DNA from: Leucaena leucocephala
Lineage: Eukaryota; Streptophyta; Magnoliopsida; Fabales; Fabaceae
Direction of reading: 5' to 3'
NCBI GenBank assembly: GCA_037074615.1
Contig: CM073554.1
Coordinates: 20,410,501-20,474,500, forward strand
DNA length: 64,000 bases
Below the pieces are notes generated by a model. That model was given only the letters and a program-made list of their open reading frames with translations. It was not told the DNA's origin and did not search any database. Both the position numbers and the translations under genes were made by a program. This document shows, in pieces, positions 1 through 12,384 of this stretch. Position 1 is the stretch's first letter. Each line of letters opens with the position of its first letter.

Positions 1-3000
1 ATGGGTAGATTACAATCAGGAGCTGATAGAGGGCTTAGGGGTTTACGGTTTCTTGATAGAACAGTCACAGGGAAGGAACAAGATGCATGGAATGCTATTG
101 AGAGGAGATTTTCTCAAAATGAAGTTGATGGGAAGCTTTCAAGAGACAAATTTGGAGCTTGCATTGGTATGTGTTCGTATAAATGTTTCTGATATTTAGT
201 GGGATCTGTGAATTCTCATTGAAGGCAAGTTCAAACTCTGTTTCACAGGGATGGGAGCAGAATCAAAGGATTTTGCAGGAGAACTATTTGATGCTTTGGC
301 AAGACGAAGGAATATACATGCTGAAAATGGGATCACTCTGGATGAACTCAAAATTTTCTGGGAGGACATGATCAATAAGGACCTTGAATCCAGACTTCAG
401 GTGTTCTTTGACATGTAAGATCACTCTTTCCCATACACTAAGAGAGAAACATGCTGCAGAATTTATTAAGTGGGACCCAAGTTCTTATATATTCATGTCT
501 TATGTTCCTAAAATGTCTGGAAGGAGAGAATGCTGTGATGTTGAGTTGAAGAAGCGTCTACGTGTTATGCTTTTCATTACATAATCAGATGATTAACATT
601 TAATGAGGTGTTTGACTTGTGTAGTGAAACATTTTTATGTCAGACTATAATCCTGGAAGTAAAATATTTGTGATGATGAACTTTGCTATTGTTATTGTTC
701 AGGTGTGACAAGAATGGGGATGGAAGGCTATCAAAAGAAGAGGTTAAGCAGGTGACAAGGACAAACACCACGTAAAACTCTTATTTCTTTTATATTTTCC
801 ACTCTTAATATTATATAAATCATAAATTTTGTTGCTATTTTTGAAAAAAGGTTATAATGTTGAGCGCCTCAGCAAATAAGCTAGGAAATCTCAAAAACCA
901 AGCTTCAGGATATGCATCTTTGATCATGGAAGAGCTTGACCCAGATCATAATGGATATATAGAGGTAATTAGAACATCTTAACTTCCAGTTTGAGAATCA
1001 ACAAAAAATGCACTTTTGCGCCTTACGAGACTCACATTTAACTCGTATAGCGCAAAATACTTTAAATAAGCTAATCCAAACAAGTACATAGCATCTTCAC
1101 CCTGGGATCCTTCTTATTAACTCTATGTTGAAACAGATGTGGCAGCTTGATACTCTGCTTAGGGAAATGGTGAGTTCTGAAGATAATCCCAAAGCCACTG
1201 GAAAGAGAACCCAGACTACAAGAGCTATGATACCGAGTCAATACCGAACTCCTGTAAGCAAGTTTTTTCATAAAGCCACGGATTTTGTACATGAGAACTG
1301 GAAGAAAATATGGATCGTAGAACTTTGGTTGGCTATAAACTTGGTGCTTTTCATCTGGAAGTTCCTTCAATACAAAAATAGAGGAGCATATGAAGTTATG
1401 GGTTATTGTGTCTGCTATGCAAAGGGTGCTGCTGAGACTCTCAAGTTCAACATGGCTCTTATTGTCCTCACCATGTGCAGAAAAACTCTCACAAACCTCA
1501 GAGAATCATTTCTTAGTAGAATCATCCCTTTTGATGACAACATAAACTTCCACAAGTTGATTGGATTAGGGGTAGTTGTAGGGACCCTAATCCACGTAAT
1601 AATGCATGTAACTTGTGATTTCCCGAGACTTATATCGTGTCCACACTCGAAGTTCATGAGTATACTTGGACCAGGATTCGGCTTCAAGCAGCCTACTTAC
1701 CTGGACTTGGTTAAGAGCATTCCTGGAGTAACTGGAATTTTGATGGTCATAATTATGGCCTTTACCTTCACACTTGCAACACATAATTTCAGAAGAAGTG
1801 TTGTAAAATTGCCCTCTCCATTTCATCATTTGGCTGGATTTAATGCATTCTGGTATGCTCATCATTTGCTGATTCTGGTATATGTACTACTGGTCATACA
1901 TGGCTACTTTCTATATCTCACCAAGGATTGGCAGAAGAAAACAGTAAGTTCTGTTCTAACAATTTTGTCATTTTAAGTTAAAAAAACCTACATTTTAGCC
2001 CATATGTGTGTGCTTGTGTATATATTGGCCATTTCTTTTTGGTGTTTCCTAATCTGAAATATAGCTAGGTTTAATTACAACACTAAGGTATTAGCATCTT
2101 GAATCTGAATCTTTTTTCTTGGGCGGCATTACTCCACTTGACCGATCTCATGCAAAGTGACAGAATTACCCGCTAGTTTCACATCAGATTTTGGAGATGA
2201 GCATCAAATATTGGCTTCCTGAAACATCTTCATGTTCATAATTTTGTTAATATCCAGACTCATTTCAATTTTTCAAAAGTTTGTTCTAAATGCAAATACA
2301 AGAGCTTCACTTGTAGACTGATTTCAGTTTTGTATTTGTTGCTGATAACATGTCTGTATTACAGCATTCTGATAGGCAACAATCTAAGAACAGTTATAAA
2401 CTAATCAGTTCTATCATCTTTCTCTATGCAGACATGGATGTACTTCATAGTTCCCGTTGTACTCTACGCTTTAGAGAGAATACATCCAGTTTTGAGGGGT
2501 AAAGGTTACCGTGTAAAAGTCATTAAGGCATGTGCTAACAACTCCTTCTCCCTAACATTAGTCCTTACTTTTGGAACGGATCTAAAAAGTACTTTTCTAG
2601 ACCGGTTGAACAACGGGTCTAGAAAGTGAAAGACTTTCTAAACCGGCCTTATCTAGATTTGTTCCAGAACTGATTTAAAAAGCGATTCTTACACTAATGA
2701 GTCTCTTCTTAATAAACATATGGGGAAGTGATCTTACTACTTGAAAATGCCAGGCAATAATCTATTCAGGAAATGTGCTAGCACTGTACATAACCAAACC
2801 TCCAGCATTCAAGTACAAAAGTGGCATGTACCTTTTTGTGAAGTGTCCAGACATATCTAGTTTTGAATGGTAACTAATGACAGTAATTTTCCGCTGGTAT
2901 ATTAATCAGAAAAATTATTTTGCCTTGAGGTCATTTTAATTTAGATGCTCCAATTTTTCTCTATTTTTCAGGCATCCTTTTTCCATCACCTCTGCTCCTG

Positions 3001-4874
3001 GAGATGACTACTTGAGTGTTCATATACGAACCTTGGGAGATTGGACTACAGAGCTTAGAAACAGATTTGCACAGGTGATGTTTACTACTCCCTCCGGTCC
3101 TTATTATTAAGCACCTATTAATAACTTTAAGCAAATTAATATAGTTAAGATGAGTTATTTCTTGTAAAGTATCAAAATTACCCTCAATAAAAGTCATTAG
3201 TTAGAGGCGTTTGGTTTAGTTAGGAAGTTTTATAGTTAGTTAGGGATATACTAGGTGGAAAAAAAATTAATACTTCAGATAAAACATGTTATAATATGGA
3301 ACATGCCAGAGATCATTATAATGTATCTTCTGAAGATTGAAATCTCAATCTATATGATCCATTAGGTTTCAAATAAAAGATTTGTTAAAGAACTAGTTGG
3401 GCTAAGACCAAAAAAATTGCAGGCTTGTGAGCTCCAAAATACAAGAAGGGGAAGCCTTATGAGGATGGAAACTAGAGCAAACTTTAGATATGATCAATCA
3501 ACAGCCAGGTAGATAGAACCTCTTAGCTTAGTTCTTAAGCTACTAAATCATATATTGATATTAGTTTTGCTCCTTTTTTTTTAATTCCTTAGATATCCAA
3601 AGATCCACGTTAAAGGACCCTATGGAGCCCCAGCACAAAACTACAAGAAGTATGATGTTCTCTTGCTTATAGGTCTGGGAATTGGTGCCACGCCGATGAT
3701 CAGTATTCTCAAGGATCTCCTCAACCACATCAAGCCGGAAAAACCTGAGCTTGTAAGTAGTCTAGTTTTTACATTTTGAAAATATTACTGTCACATAAAA
3801 GTCTTTTTAAATGGTCAATATTTATGAGCTGTTGTCATTTCCTACATTAAATCTTATCATTATTATGTTGCTCACTTGTTTAAGGACTTTTTAATAATTA
3901 ATTGTTTATATAGGACTAAACAGTAATTCTCGTATCAGATTATCAAATAGAATCTATACGAATTTTTTTCCTTATAACTCAACATGACATTAGTAAATCT
4001 TTGAAAAGAGTTCTTCCACGTATTATATTTTTATGAAGGAATATAATTGAAAACATCTAAGAAATGTTACATAAATTTTATCCTTTCTTGTACCGAAAGT
4101 ATACATATTCTCCATCTGCAGGACTGTCAGAACAGTTCACCAGATGATCAAAAATGTCCTGAGAGAGCATACTTTTACTGGGTGACAAGAGAGCAAGCTT
4201 CATTTGAATGGTTCAAAGGAGTCATGGATGATATTGCAGAATATGACCACGATGTGAGATGGAAAGCTAACCATTAACGTCATTTATTTTTAGTTGAGTT
4301 ACCTCCATGCCATACATAATATTTCACTCTATAATAATTTTTTGGGCATCTTTGAATGTTGCAGCATATAATTGAAATGCACAACTACTTGACTAGTGTT
4401 CATGAAGAAGGCGATGCTCGGTCGGCACTCATTGCCATGGTGCAGAAACTTCAGCATGCTAAAAACGGTGTTGATGTAGTTTCAGAAAGCAGGGTAAGGA
4501 TATAATTAGTACTAATTAAGGATGAACCTTTATCTACAAGGTAAAAAGCATTAACCAATACATTTTCCAATATGCTCAGATAAGAACACATTTTGCAAGA
4601 CCCAACTGGAAAAAAGTATTCTCTGAACTAGCAAGCACACATGAGAATTCTCAAATAGGTATAATTCAAAGATTCTGATTCATTGTTCGTTGAATCCTAA
4701 AGGACATGATCAGATTTGAGAATATATACATGTGTTTTCTCATTTTTGCTGTTGGTTGATGCAGGTGTATTCTACTGTGGTAGTCCTACTCTCACCAAAA
4801 CATTGAAGACCCTTTGCCAAGAGTTCAGTGTAGTCTCATCCACACGTTTTACCTTTCACAAAGAGAACTTCTAG
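1..4874 (+). CDS. RBOHE: Respiratory burst oxidase (NADPH oxidase), RBOHE-like, 5'-truncated by window edge
   Basis: Plasma-membrane NADPH oxidase that passes electrons from cytosolic NADPH through FAD and two haems to apoplastic oxygen, making superoxide. Fourteen exons join in frame: <1-166, 249-414, 703-751, 851-964, 1137-1943, 2432-2527, 2754-2869, 2972-3074, 3423-3508, 3593-3752, 4122-4253, 4365-4493, 4580-4658, 4765-4874 (770 aa seen). The family is about 830-950 aa, so some 60-170 N-terminal residues lie outside and the ATG at base 1 is probably internal. Visible parts: EF-hands DKNGDGRLSKEE and DPDHNGYIE before the membrane domain; haem-ligand pattern His304/His318 and His407/His420 (partial numbering), with the 14- and 13-residue spacing of gp91phox; FAD motif HPFSITSAP; NADPH motifs GLGIGATP and FYCGSPTL; C-terminal FHKENF. 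The motif KPPAFKYKSGMYLFVKCPD and an RMETRA stretch point to the RBOHE subgroup. The linker after exon 10 is shorter than in Arabidopsis RBOHE. Intron 6 uses a GC donor. Confidence 0.93.
3090..3215. repeat. Stowaway/mariner-like MITE fragment in RBOHE intron 8
   Basis: The intron between exons ending 3074 and starting 3423 holds a CTCCCTCCGGTCC stretch at about 3090, followed by a short AT-rich tract. CTCCCTCCGT is the known terminal signature of Stowaway (Tc1/mariner-type) MITEs. No matching GGAGGGAG end is visible in the intron, so this is at most a one-ended remnant. Confidence 0.45.
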
Positions 4875-5050
4875 AGGTGCAGCATAGGGTCAACCACTGT
4901 TTTGTTTAATTTTGTCACTATGCTTCACCAGAAAGAAAAAAATGGTACTTGTATTGGTACATAGAATAATAGAACCAAAGTTAGATTTTTTGAGTGAATC
5001 TCTCTGTCTTTCTCTCTTTTCTTTTGTCTTGTTCATTTTAACTAGATATC

Positions 5051-5265
5051 TGCAAATCTGTGTCGGTAGTGAAATAAGCATTCTAAATCATTTGAGGGAA
5101 CAAAGTAAAGAATGACACATGAACAGCATGTATATATATTTTGCAGAAACGTTATTTATTGGCCCTCACGCGGCATTAACCATATTGATCAGTGGAATGA
5201 ATGTTGAACATGACTGGTTACTTTCCAGATTGTTTTGTCATCACTGTAACTGCCGTAGCGTAGTT
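5051..5265. repeat. Direct repeat copy 1, RBOHE 3' flank
   Basis: About 215 bases starting near CTGTGTCGGTAGTGAAATAA and running through TTTTGCAGAAAC and TTATTTATTGGCC. They recur at 6155-6366 in the same orientation with scattered substitutions and small indels. Copy 1 starts about 180 bases after the RBOHE stop, so it may overlap that gene's 3' UTR or terminator. Confidence 0.8.
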
Positions 5266-5529
5266 CACTTCCAAATTGCATGCAGTAACCATAAGGGCAT
5301 ATAGGAGAAAGAAATAAGAGAGGGAGAAATATGAATTTGAAGCTATCTTTTTCTAAATTGCGTCCATACAAGTAATCAAAGAGAGAAGATATAGTTCATG
5401 CACAATTTTGGTGTCACTTTTTAGATCTCTTAACCAAGAAAGATTGATCCAATTGACAAGGAGTTGACTTATAACTTATAAAGTCATGAATTTAAATTCT
5501 ACTCCAATGTGATTATCTTATTGTCGAGT

Positions 5530-6115
5530 AATTTATAAGCGATCTTTGAGCTTGGAGGGATACTTTAACCCTGATGAGCCTGAGGGATCAACTCACTTAA
5601 ATATTGGTGGGCAATTTGTAAGTATATTTATAAGTGTTCTTTAAGCCCAGAGGCATGTCCTAACCCAAGTAAAACAAGGACTCAACTTTTCTAAATGTTG
5701 ATGGGTGATTTATAAGTATATTTATAACTATTCTTTGAGCATTAACCCTAATGAGTTTGGAAGTCAACTCACATGAATATTAGTGGGTAACCTATAAGTA
5801 TATTTGCAAGCACTCTTTTAGCTTAGAGACATGCTTTGGCTCTAGTGAGGCTCAAACCCAACTCACCTAAACTTTTATCTATATATCTATTAAAAAAAAC
5901 TCAATAGATCAATCTCTAACTTTGCAGTTCTATAGGGGCCTTGTTGGTGGGTGATCTTTGAGCTTGGATGCATACTCTAACTCTAGTAAGCCCAGAACTC
6001 AACTTATCTAAATATTAGTGGGTGATATATAAATATCTTTGTAAGTGTTCTTTAACCCTAGAGGCATACCTTGACCCTGGCGAGCCTCAGAATCAACTTA
6101 ACTAAACTTTTTTCT
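5530..6115. repeat. Degenerate tandem array, ~95-bp unit, about 6 copies
   Basis: Repeated units carry, in order, a GTGGGTGATTTATAAGTATAT-like core, TTCTTT(A/G)AGC, an AGAGGCAT(G/A)C block, CCCTAGTGAGCC-like and CAACT(C/T)A(C/T)CTAAA. Units begin near 5530, 5608, 5703, 5788, 5950 and 6018. They differ by many substitutions, and the 5880-5945 segment (poly-A and CAATAGATC) interrupts the phase and recurs in altered form at 6115-6150. No coding potential is seen. Confidence 0.75.
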
Positions 6116-6154
6116 ATTGGAAAAAAACACTCAGTAGTTCTCTAGCTCTCTAGC

Positions 6155-6366
6155 TCTGTAATTCTGTGTGGGTAGTGAAATAAACCATTTTGAGGGAACA
6201 AAAATATAAAGATGGACCCCATGAGTGGCATGTATTTTGCAGAAACCTTATTTATTGGCCACAAGCTGCATTAAACAATATTGATGAGTGTAATGAATGA
6301 TGAAGATGACAGGTTATTGAGATTACTTATAAGATGGTTTTGGTCACTGTAACCCACAGAATAGTC
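6155..6366. repeat. Direct repeat copy 2
   Basis: Second copy of the 5051-5265 block, starting at CTGTGTGGGTAGTGAAATAA and including TTTTGCAGAAACC and TTATTTATTGGCC. The two copies bracket the ~95-bp tandem array about 1.1 kb apart. This fits either duplication of the RBOHE downstream flank or an ancient unequal exchange. Confidence 0.8.
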
Positions 6367-8165
6367 CATGTCGATCACCACAAAAGCTGATCCCCCATGT
6401 CCTTTAATCTCACCAAGCATTTAATCTCTTCACGCGCACAATATGAAAACTACTTGATATATTGATGAACTTTAAGGCTTTGCCAGGTAGTGGCCATCAT
6501 TATTTATAGATAATTATTAGTGGATGTTTATCATTCAATTAGCCAAGGACTAATTAATTTGATCAATAATAATGAAACTGAGCACAATAACAGCAAATAT
6601 TTTTAAGTGCAAGAGGCTTTATTGTCAGGTAACTCAATTATTTGTTTATTCTTTCGACAATGTCTAAGGTAATTCTTGCACAATTCAACCTTTAAGAGCA
6701 AATATGTCTCTGTTACCACTATAAGTTTAGGAGAACCACATTTTAAAAGGCAACTGTTGAAATTGGACAGCTTAAAGTCTCATCATTAGTTATTGGCACA
6801 AAGGTTGTTTAATAAGCATAATTAGCAGATGGTTATGTCAAAATAAGAGGGGCAAAAATATTACCTTTTGGTTCAAATACGCGTTAGAGGTTAGCTTGAA
6901 CAAATATAGATTGGTTCCAATTTCCAAGAAGTACAAAAACGGAAAAAAAAACCAAGAAGTCAATAACATTACGGATTGTACCATCGGTCGTGTGTGAGAG
7001 AGAGAGAAGAAAAAGGCATAAAAATATTTTTTTTAAATGTCTATTATCATTATTTAATACTTCTATCCTTAATATATAGCGTACTATCTTCTTTCTAATT
7101 ATAATAGTCAATTGATTTTATTGGATAGATTTAAGAAACCCAATAAATCAGTTAATTATAACTAATATAAGAGTCAATTGATTAATTTTGATAGATTGAA
7201 GAATATATAATATGAATTCATCTTGAGGGGTTGTATTTGATCATAATTAATTGATTTATTTAGCTTATTAAATATATCTAAAATAGTCAGTTGTCTCTTA
7301 TAATTAGGACTTGAGAGAATATTTAACTAATTTGATTATATTAAAGAAGTTAGTTAACTTAATTAATATGACATGTTTACCCTAATCATTTTCGTTAACT
7401 CATTCCCTCTTTCTCTCTATTTCTAACTTGATTATTGTTGATGGAGTATTAATACGGATAATTTGAAAAAAAGTTGATAAATACAGAAAATATATATTAT
7501 ATTTAGGATCAAGATTAACTTTCAATTAGCTCATATATTAAGGAATTGAGGAGTAATAGTTATTTTTTCTATTATTTTCATATAAAGCCAAATTATTTTT
7601 TTATGTTTCACCAATTTTTTATCTGCTACTCCCATAAAAATAAGCCTTACTGATAATGTTTTAACCTTGCTAAATAATTTTTATTTTTTTTATTGTTCAT
7701 TAAATTATACATAAAATGAGCTTGCGAAATAATTTTTATTTTTTTATTGTTCATTAAATTATACATAAAATGAGAGATATTATCATCAATTACTTGGATT
7801 GACTGTTTGTAGGTTGTTCCAACTTAACTAATAGGCTTATATTGTTAATAGCTTAACTAGTGCTCTTATATTGTTTATAAATCTAAAAAAATGAGTAACA
7901 TTTTAATATATTACCACTAAGATATTAAAATGTATTCATGTAGAATCTAATAATCACTACTATGAAAAAACATTTGGAGGTTGAGACAAGAGGGAGTAGA
8001 GACCCCTTGCCCTTCATTTTGCTATTGTTAATTTCACTCTGAGGTCTCGCTATGGCAATGCTTACTTTGCGATGCTATTTTTAATTCGTTGGTTGATGCT
8101 TATTATATTTTAATGCTCACATTCTTTAGATGGTACAACGTTCTATATATATTGGTTAAAGCACG
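6367..8165. other. Intergenic AT-rich stretch
   Basis: No gene recognised. A dispersed AT-rich repeat around 7080-7530 (with TTGATTATTGTTGATGGAGTATTAAT) has a relative at 38745-38970 (TTGATTATTAATGATAAAGTATTAAT). A 54-55-bp tandem duplication lies at 7666-7774. Confidence 0.5.
7666..7774. repeat. Tandem duplication, ~55-bp unit x2
   Basis: The unit begins CTTGC(T/G)AAATAATTTTTATT and ends TACATAAAATGAG. It occurs at 7666-7720 and again at 7721-7774, differing only by one substitution and one T in a T-run, so the duplication looks recent. Confidence 0.9.
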
Positions 8166-8367
8166 ACTTGAAATTTGCGTTTATGTTACATCGTACAGTA
8201 ATGTTTCATAATAATAATAAATCTTATAAATCAGGTGCCGACAAAACGTTAACCGAGGAGAATGTCCTCATTTCTACAAGAAAATCTAACGGGCGAACGC
8301 TTTTATCATATTTTGAAATATATAGCATGGCTCCAGGCCATACGAACAAGACCAAAGGTCTCTTAGT

Positions 8368-8400
8368 ACATCATCATCATCATCACCATCAGCATCATAG
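8368..8400. repeat. CAT-rich microsatellite downstream of WOX3
   Basis: A run of CAT/CAC/CAG triplets, followed at about 8420-8438 by an (AG)n run. It lies in the 3' flank of the minus-strand WOX gene. The plus-strand reading gives a polyhistidine stretch with no other coding support. Confidence 0.7.
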
Positions 8401-8506
8401 ACTCCTAAAAGAAGCACCAGAGAGAGAGAGAGAGAGAGATCATTAGTTTCCCCAAGTCTTAAACAGAGAAACAAAAAACATGAAATAATGTTGTAGTGAT
8501 GATCGA

Positions 8507-9698
8507 TCAGAGTTTTGGGGTAAAGGGGTCTTCTTTGAGTTTGGTGGAAGTAGTTGGAAAGAGGTCAAGAGTCTTGAGAGGAGGCCCTCTTGGACTGCAA
8601 CATGATGAGGATGCTTCTTCATTAACATCCGCAAATCTCCAACAATTCATACCATAGTTGTAAAGTGATGACGACGACGTCTTTGTTTTATTCACCTCAC
8701 TTTCTTGCTTCTGCGCAGTCTTATTCCATGTCTCTGATATTGTCTCTCCTGTTTCTCCCTGAACACAGATATCAAATTAAGAAATTAGTTCACAAGAAGA
8801 AGAAGAAGCACTGATTTGAAACTCCAGAAACAATACATAGACTTCAACACTCAGCCCCACCATTTCTTTGCCCTCCTACTTCAGAATCAGAATTGTACTA
8901 TACATGCAACTGTCCATCCAACATGACAGAATAATTTAAATTATATTTGTACCCTACATTTTTCATTGTTTTACCACTTTTGTATGGCAATTATGTATGT
9001 AATCATGTTACTTTGCTTCGCCCACTCTTAAGCTGAAGTCCAAGCCCCTAGCGAGGGGCCTTTTGTGCCTTCCAACGTTTGTATATTCACTTTTATGAAT
9101 GTAAAGATATTCAAATTTCACAAAAATGAACAACAATACATGCAACATGATTTAGCAACAAAATGTAATTTAAAGTGGTGTGTGTTATATATCAATTATG
9201 AGTGGTACGCTATACTTTGAAGTATCTGTGCTTTTGCTCCTAAGATTGTAATATAGAAAAAGAGACTTGGTACATTAATATAACTAAGAGCAAAATGAAG
9301 ATTACCAGAGAAAGCAAGAAAGCTGGGTTATAAAAAGAAACTTGTTGGGCAGAAGAAGAACAAGAACCGGGAGAAGAATCAAAGCCACCAAAAAACCAGT
9401 GATGAGTCTTATCCTGATTAATCACTTGGCATTGATGGGCTGTTAGCATCTGATGTTGTTGTTGAAGTTGGAGCTGCTTGTTTAGTTTCCTCCTGAGCTT
9501 CTGTCTATCTCTAGCCTTGTGATTCTGAAACCAATAGAACACATTCTTTCCTTCAATCCTACCATAGAAACAAAGGTGAGTTGTTATGTGTTGGATTTGG
9601 GAAGCACTAGGAGTTCTAATCCCACTCCTATATAGTTCCTCCAAAATCATCAGTTGTTCTGGGGTTGGACTCCATCTTGATGACCCTGCTCTTGACAT
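8507..9698 (-). CDS. WOX3: WUSCHEL-related homeobox protein, WOX3/PRESSED FLOWER type
   Basis: Nuclear homeodomain transcription factor; the WOX3/PRS group promotes lateral and margin cell recruitment in leaves and floral organs. Two exons on the minus strand: 9698-9306 (131 codons, ATG at 9698) and 8758-8507 (83 codons plus stop), joined in phase 0 with donor CTCTG|GTAATC and acceptor TTCAG|GGAGAA; 214 aa in total. The WOX homeodomain begins at about residue 5 with SSRWSPTPEQLMILEELYRS and ends with NVFYWFQNHKARDRQK, including the family's N-V-F-Y-W-F-Q-N-H helix 3. A glutamine-rich stretch follows. Exon 2 ends with the WUS-box TLDLFP inside LKTLDLFPTTSTK, very close to the C-terminus, as in Arabidopsis PRS (about 244 aa). 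The SRWSPTPEQLMILEE start and this C-terminal WUS-box place it in the WOX3 clade rather than WOX2/4/5. A TATA-like site lies about 60 bases upstream of the ATG. Confidence 0.93.
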
Positions 9699-9755
9699 TG
9701 TTGTTCCTCTTCAGATTTCTTGAGAGAGAATAAAGGGTATGGAATTGGAATGGAT

Positions 9756-9765
9756 GTATATATAG
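9756..9765 (-). promoter_or_regulatory. Putative TATA box of WOX3
   Basis: The minus strand reads CTATATATAC here, 58-67 bases upstream of the ATG at 9698. That would put transcription start near 9730 and leave a short 5' UTR. Inference from position and sequence only. Confidence 0.45.
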
Positions 9766-10384
9766 AGGGACACAGTATACAGATACACTAAAGTAGGTAA
9801 GGTATATTGAACTTTTTGTACACTAGTGGGTGGGAAGTAGCACATACAATAAAACTTGAATAATTGATGTGAATTTTCAATTATTTCTGCCATTGGTTGG
9901 ACCTATAAAAACCCCACGAGTCTTTTTATTTAAAGACTCATCTATAGCAATTGATTAATAAAGAGGCTTATTAGATTATTTTATTGAGCTGAAAAATATT
10001 TTATTAAAATGAAATAACAACATTAAATGTCCATATAGGATTTTAGACCCTAATGGGGTAGAGCCAAATAATGAGTCAATACAAATAAATTGCTCACAGT
10101 ACACCGAGGACAACATATTGAAATATATACAAATTGGAGCAAAAATGACTTTTCAACCTATGTCACTAATAAGGGTCACAGCTCTAAGATTATCTCAAAT
10201 GGAATAAGTACAAATTCTATTCTGCCTTTAAATCACAGAAAATCATAGTCTCGTGCCATTTAAAGGCATAAAATTAAAAAAAAAAAATTCTCAAAGCATA
10301 TTTGAAACTGAGCATTCAAATATGGATATAGAATGAGAGAGTTCTAAATATGCGCATATATATCTTATTATTTTAAGATGTATT

Positions 10385-10386
<2 letters not shown>

Positions 10387-10420
<34 letters not shown>
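10387..10420. repeat. (TA)n microsatellite
   Basis: About 17 uninterrupted TA dinucleotides. Confidence 0.95.
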
Positions 10421-10423
<3 letters not shown>

Positions 10424-11450
10424 GTAAATAAGTGAATATTATGACCTATCATTCCAAAGTATTTATGAACTTCAAGGAATAGACAGAAAGGAAAGAGATG
10501 GAGCAGGGTAGAAAAAGCAGTGGTGAATGAGATTGGTGAAAAGTACAAATCTCATGCCAATGTTCCTTTTGGAGGAGCATTCAAGTGACGTTCCAGTCCG
10601 TGCACAGAGAGGACAGAGAATCTGAAATGAGATGATAATAATAATAATAAGTCATTGAATTAAAGGGAAAGAAAAATAGCGATTGTGGGTTTTGCATGTG
10701 TCATCATGACCTTATTATTAACTTCTCAAGAATATTGAACAACATACTTATCTCAGACAGAAAACAGGGTTCACTGCTAATTTGGTCAACAAAACTCTTG
10801 CTGTCCCCTTAAGCACTTGATCAGCACCTGTCATTGGCTATGGCAGAAGATACTATTTGCTCCCAGTGTTGCTCTAGCCAGCCATTAAAGAACTTCAAAT
10901 CTGCCAAATCCCTGAACTAGCTAGCTAGTAGTGATAATAATGTATCTTACATTCTGCTATATGAAAATAGGAGAAGCTCATGATATGTTCAGAATTATTT
11001 TTAAGCACCCCTCTCATTTTTACAAATTCTAACACCTATAGCTAAGCTTAAGCATGTTTAGAGAAGTTTTAAGACCACCTAGAAAGGAAGATGATTGAGA
11101 ATTGTCATAAAAAGGATTTGTTGTGAACATGAATCCTCTGTAATTTTAACACTCTAGTGCCTTCAATAAAGGGTGGTCCTTTCATTTTTAAGCAAAAACT
11201 TCAAAACAATACGTTTTGTTACAGATCCTCAATTAAAAACTAATAAGGACTAATCAAAAGGTCCATAAGTGTGTGAGTTATAAACCTAAAGCCAAACTGC
11301 AACCTAAGATGGGACAAAATATCCAATTAAAAGCTATTGAAAACAACTTATTTTTGAATAATAAGTATTTTTAGGGGGGGGGAACTTTTAAGAGCTTTCA
11401 CAGTTAGAAACATAAAGAATGAAGAAAAAGTGAGAAAGTGGAGACGGATT

Positions 11451-11466
11451 GGGGGGGGGGGGGGGG
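11451..11466. repeat. Poly-G homopolymer (16 G)
   Basis: Sixteen consecutive G on the plus strand, 68 bases after a 9-10-base G run near 11375. Unusual in such AT-rich DNA, and a place where read length errors are likely. Confidence 0.9.
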
Positions 11467-12225
11467 TCCCATATGTTAGCTGCTTTTTTCTTCTCATTCA
11501 ACTTAATATTCATCTCTAAATATATCGCAGTCTTAAATTGGGTTCCAGACAGCAGACATGAGGGATGAAGCCAATTCAAGCTCTGACAAGTATGATGATA
11601 TTTGCTTGCAATGTACCTCCAGCAACTAAGAAAATCACTAGATACATAAAATGTCCTAACAAACCAAAAAAATGATAAATTTTCTTTCTCGTGTTTTCAG
11701 TTTTTTCACACAGTAAAAAGTTGTAAAATTTTATTAAGGGCACATGAATTTAAACCATGGCTAGTCACTAGCCTCTAGCCACATGCAATAGCCAGTGAGA
11801 GAAATTATCACAGTTCATCTGCATTCTTTCTCATCACCAACAACAGAAGTGCTCACGTCAAGATTTAATTGAACCGTTCACTACACCACCTTGTTAGCAC
11901 ACAGTAAAATGAACAAAGGACAATGATAAGAACTGGCTTATCACAAGATAGTTCAGCCAAGATGGCAAGTCATTCCACAGTAACAGACGGGTATGGTGGG
12001 GTCTCTGTGTATGTGGGGAAGAGAATGCATAGCAATAGCAATATAGTAGCATTAAGCCATTTAACATACTCCTGAGATCTGACAAAACCTGAGTCGGAAC
12101 TGTTACAGAGTCCATAAATGCATGCTTCAGAGTGTCCAATGCTTTGTCCGTTTCGGGTTTTGTGTGTGGGGACTTGTCTTCATCTTCATATCTCCCTCTC
12201 TCCCCCTGGAAATTCCTTGTCATAC

Positions 12226-12260
<35 letters not shown>

Positions 12261-12334
12261 CACACATATATTCTCCGTTTTGTAAACTCGATAGATTTTG
12301 TTGAGTGAAGTCAACCACGACCAACTAAGTATAT

Positions 12335-12342
<8 letters not shown>

Positions 12343-12380
<38 letters not shown>
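12343..12380. repeat. (AT)n microsatellite
   Basis: About 19 uninterrupted AT units; a shorter, interrupted TA/CA tract lies just upstream at 12220-12267. Confidence 0.95.

Positions 12381-12384
<4 letters not shown>

Noticed and set aside
1071..1865. Minus-strand open frames opposite the RBOHE transmembrane exon
   Set aside because: They are shadows of the strongly supported plus-strand exon.
5051..6366. Solo LTR or LTR retrotransposon
   Set aside because: The direct repeats lack TG...CA ends, a primer binding site and a polypurine tract, and the interior is a tandem array.
8168..8446. Frame with an eight-histidine run
   Set aside because: The run comes from a CAT microsatellite in the WOX3 3' flank; the rest of the frame has no coding features.
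11952..11977. miR169-like string (CAGCCAAGATGGCAAGTCAT)
   Set aside because: The two halves resemble miR169 mature and star pieces but sit side by side in the wrong arrangement, and no stem-loop with a complementary arm was found nearby.
11894..12265. 123-codon minus-strand open frame
   Set aside because: It begins in a (TA)n tract encoding repeated Tyr-Ile, matches no family I know, and shows no splice partners.
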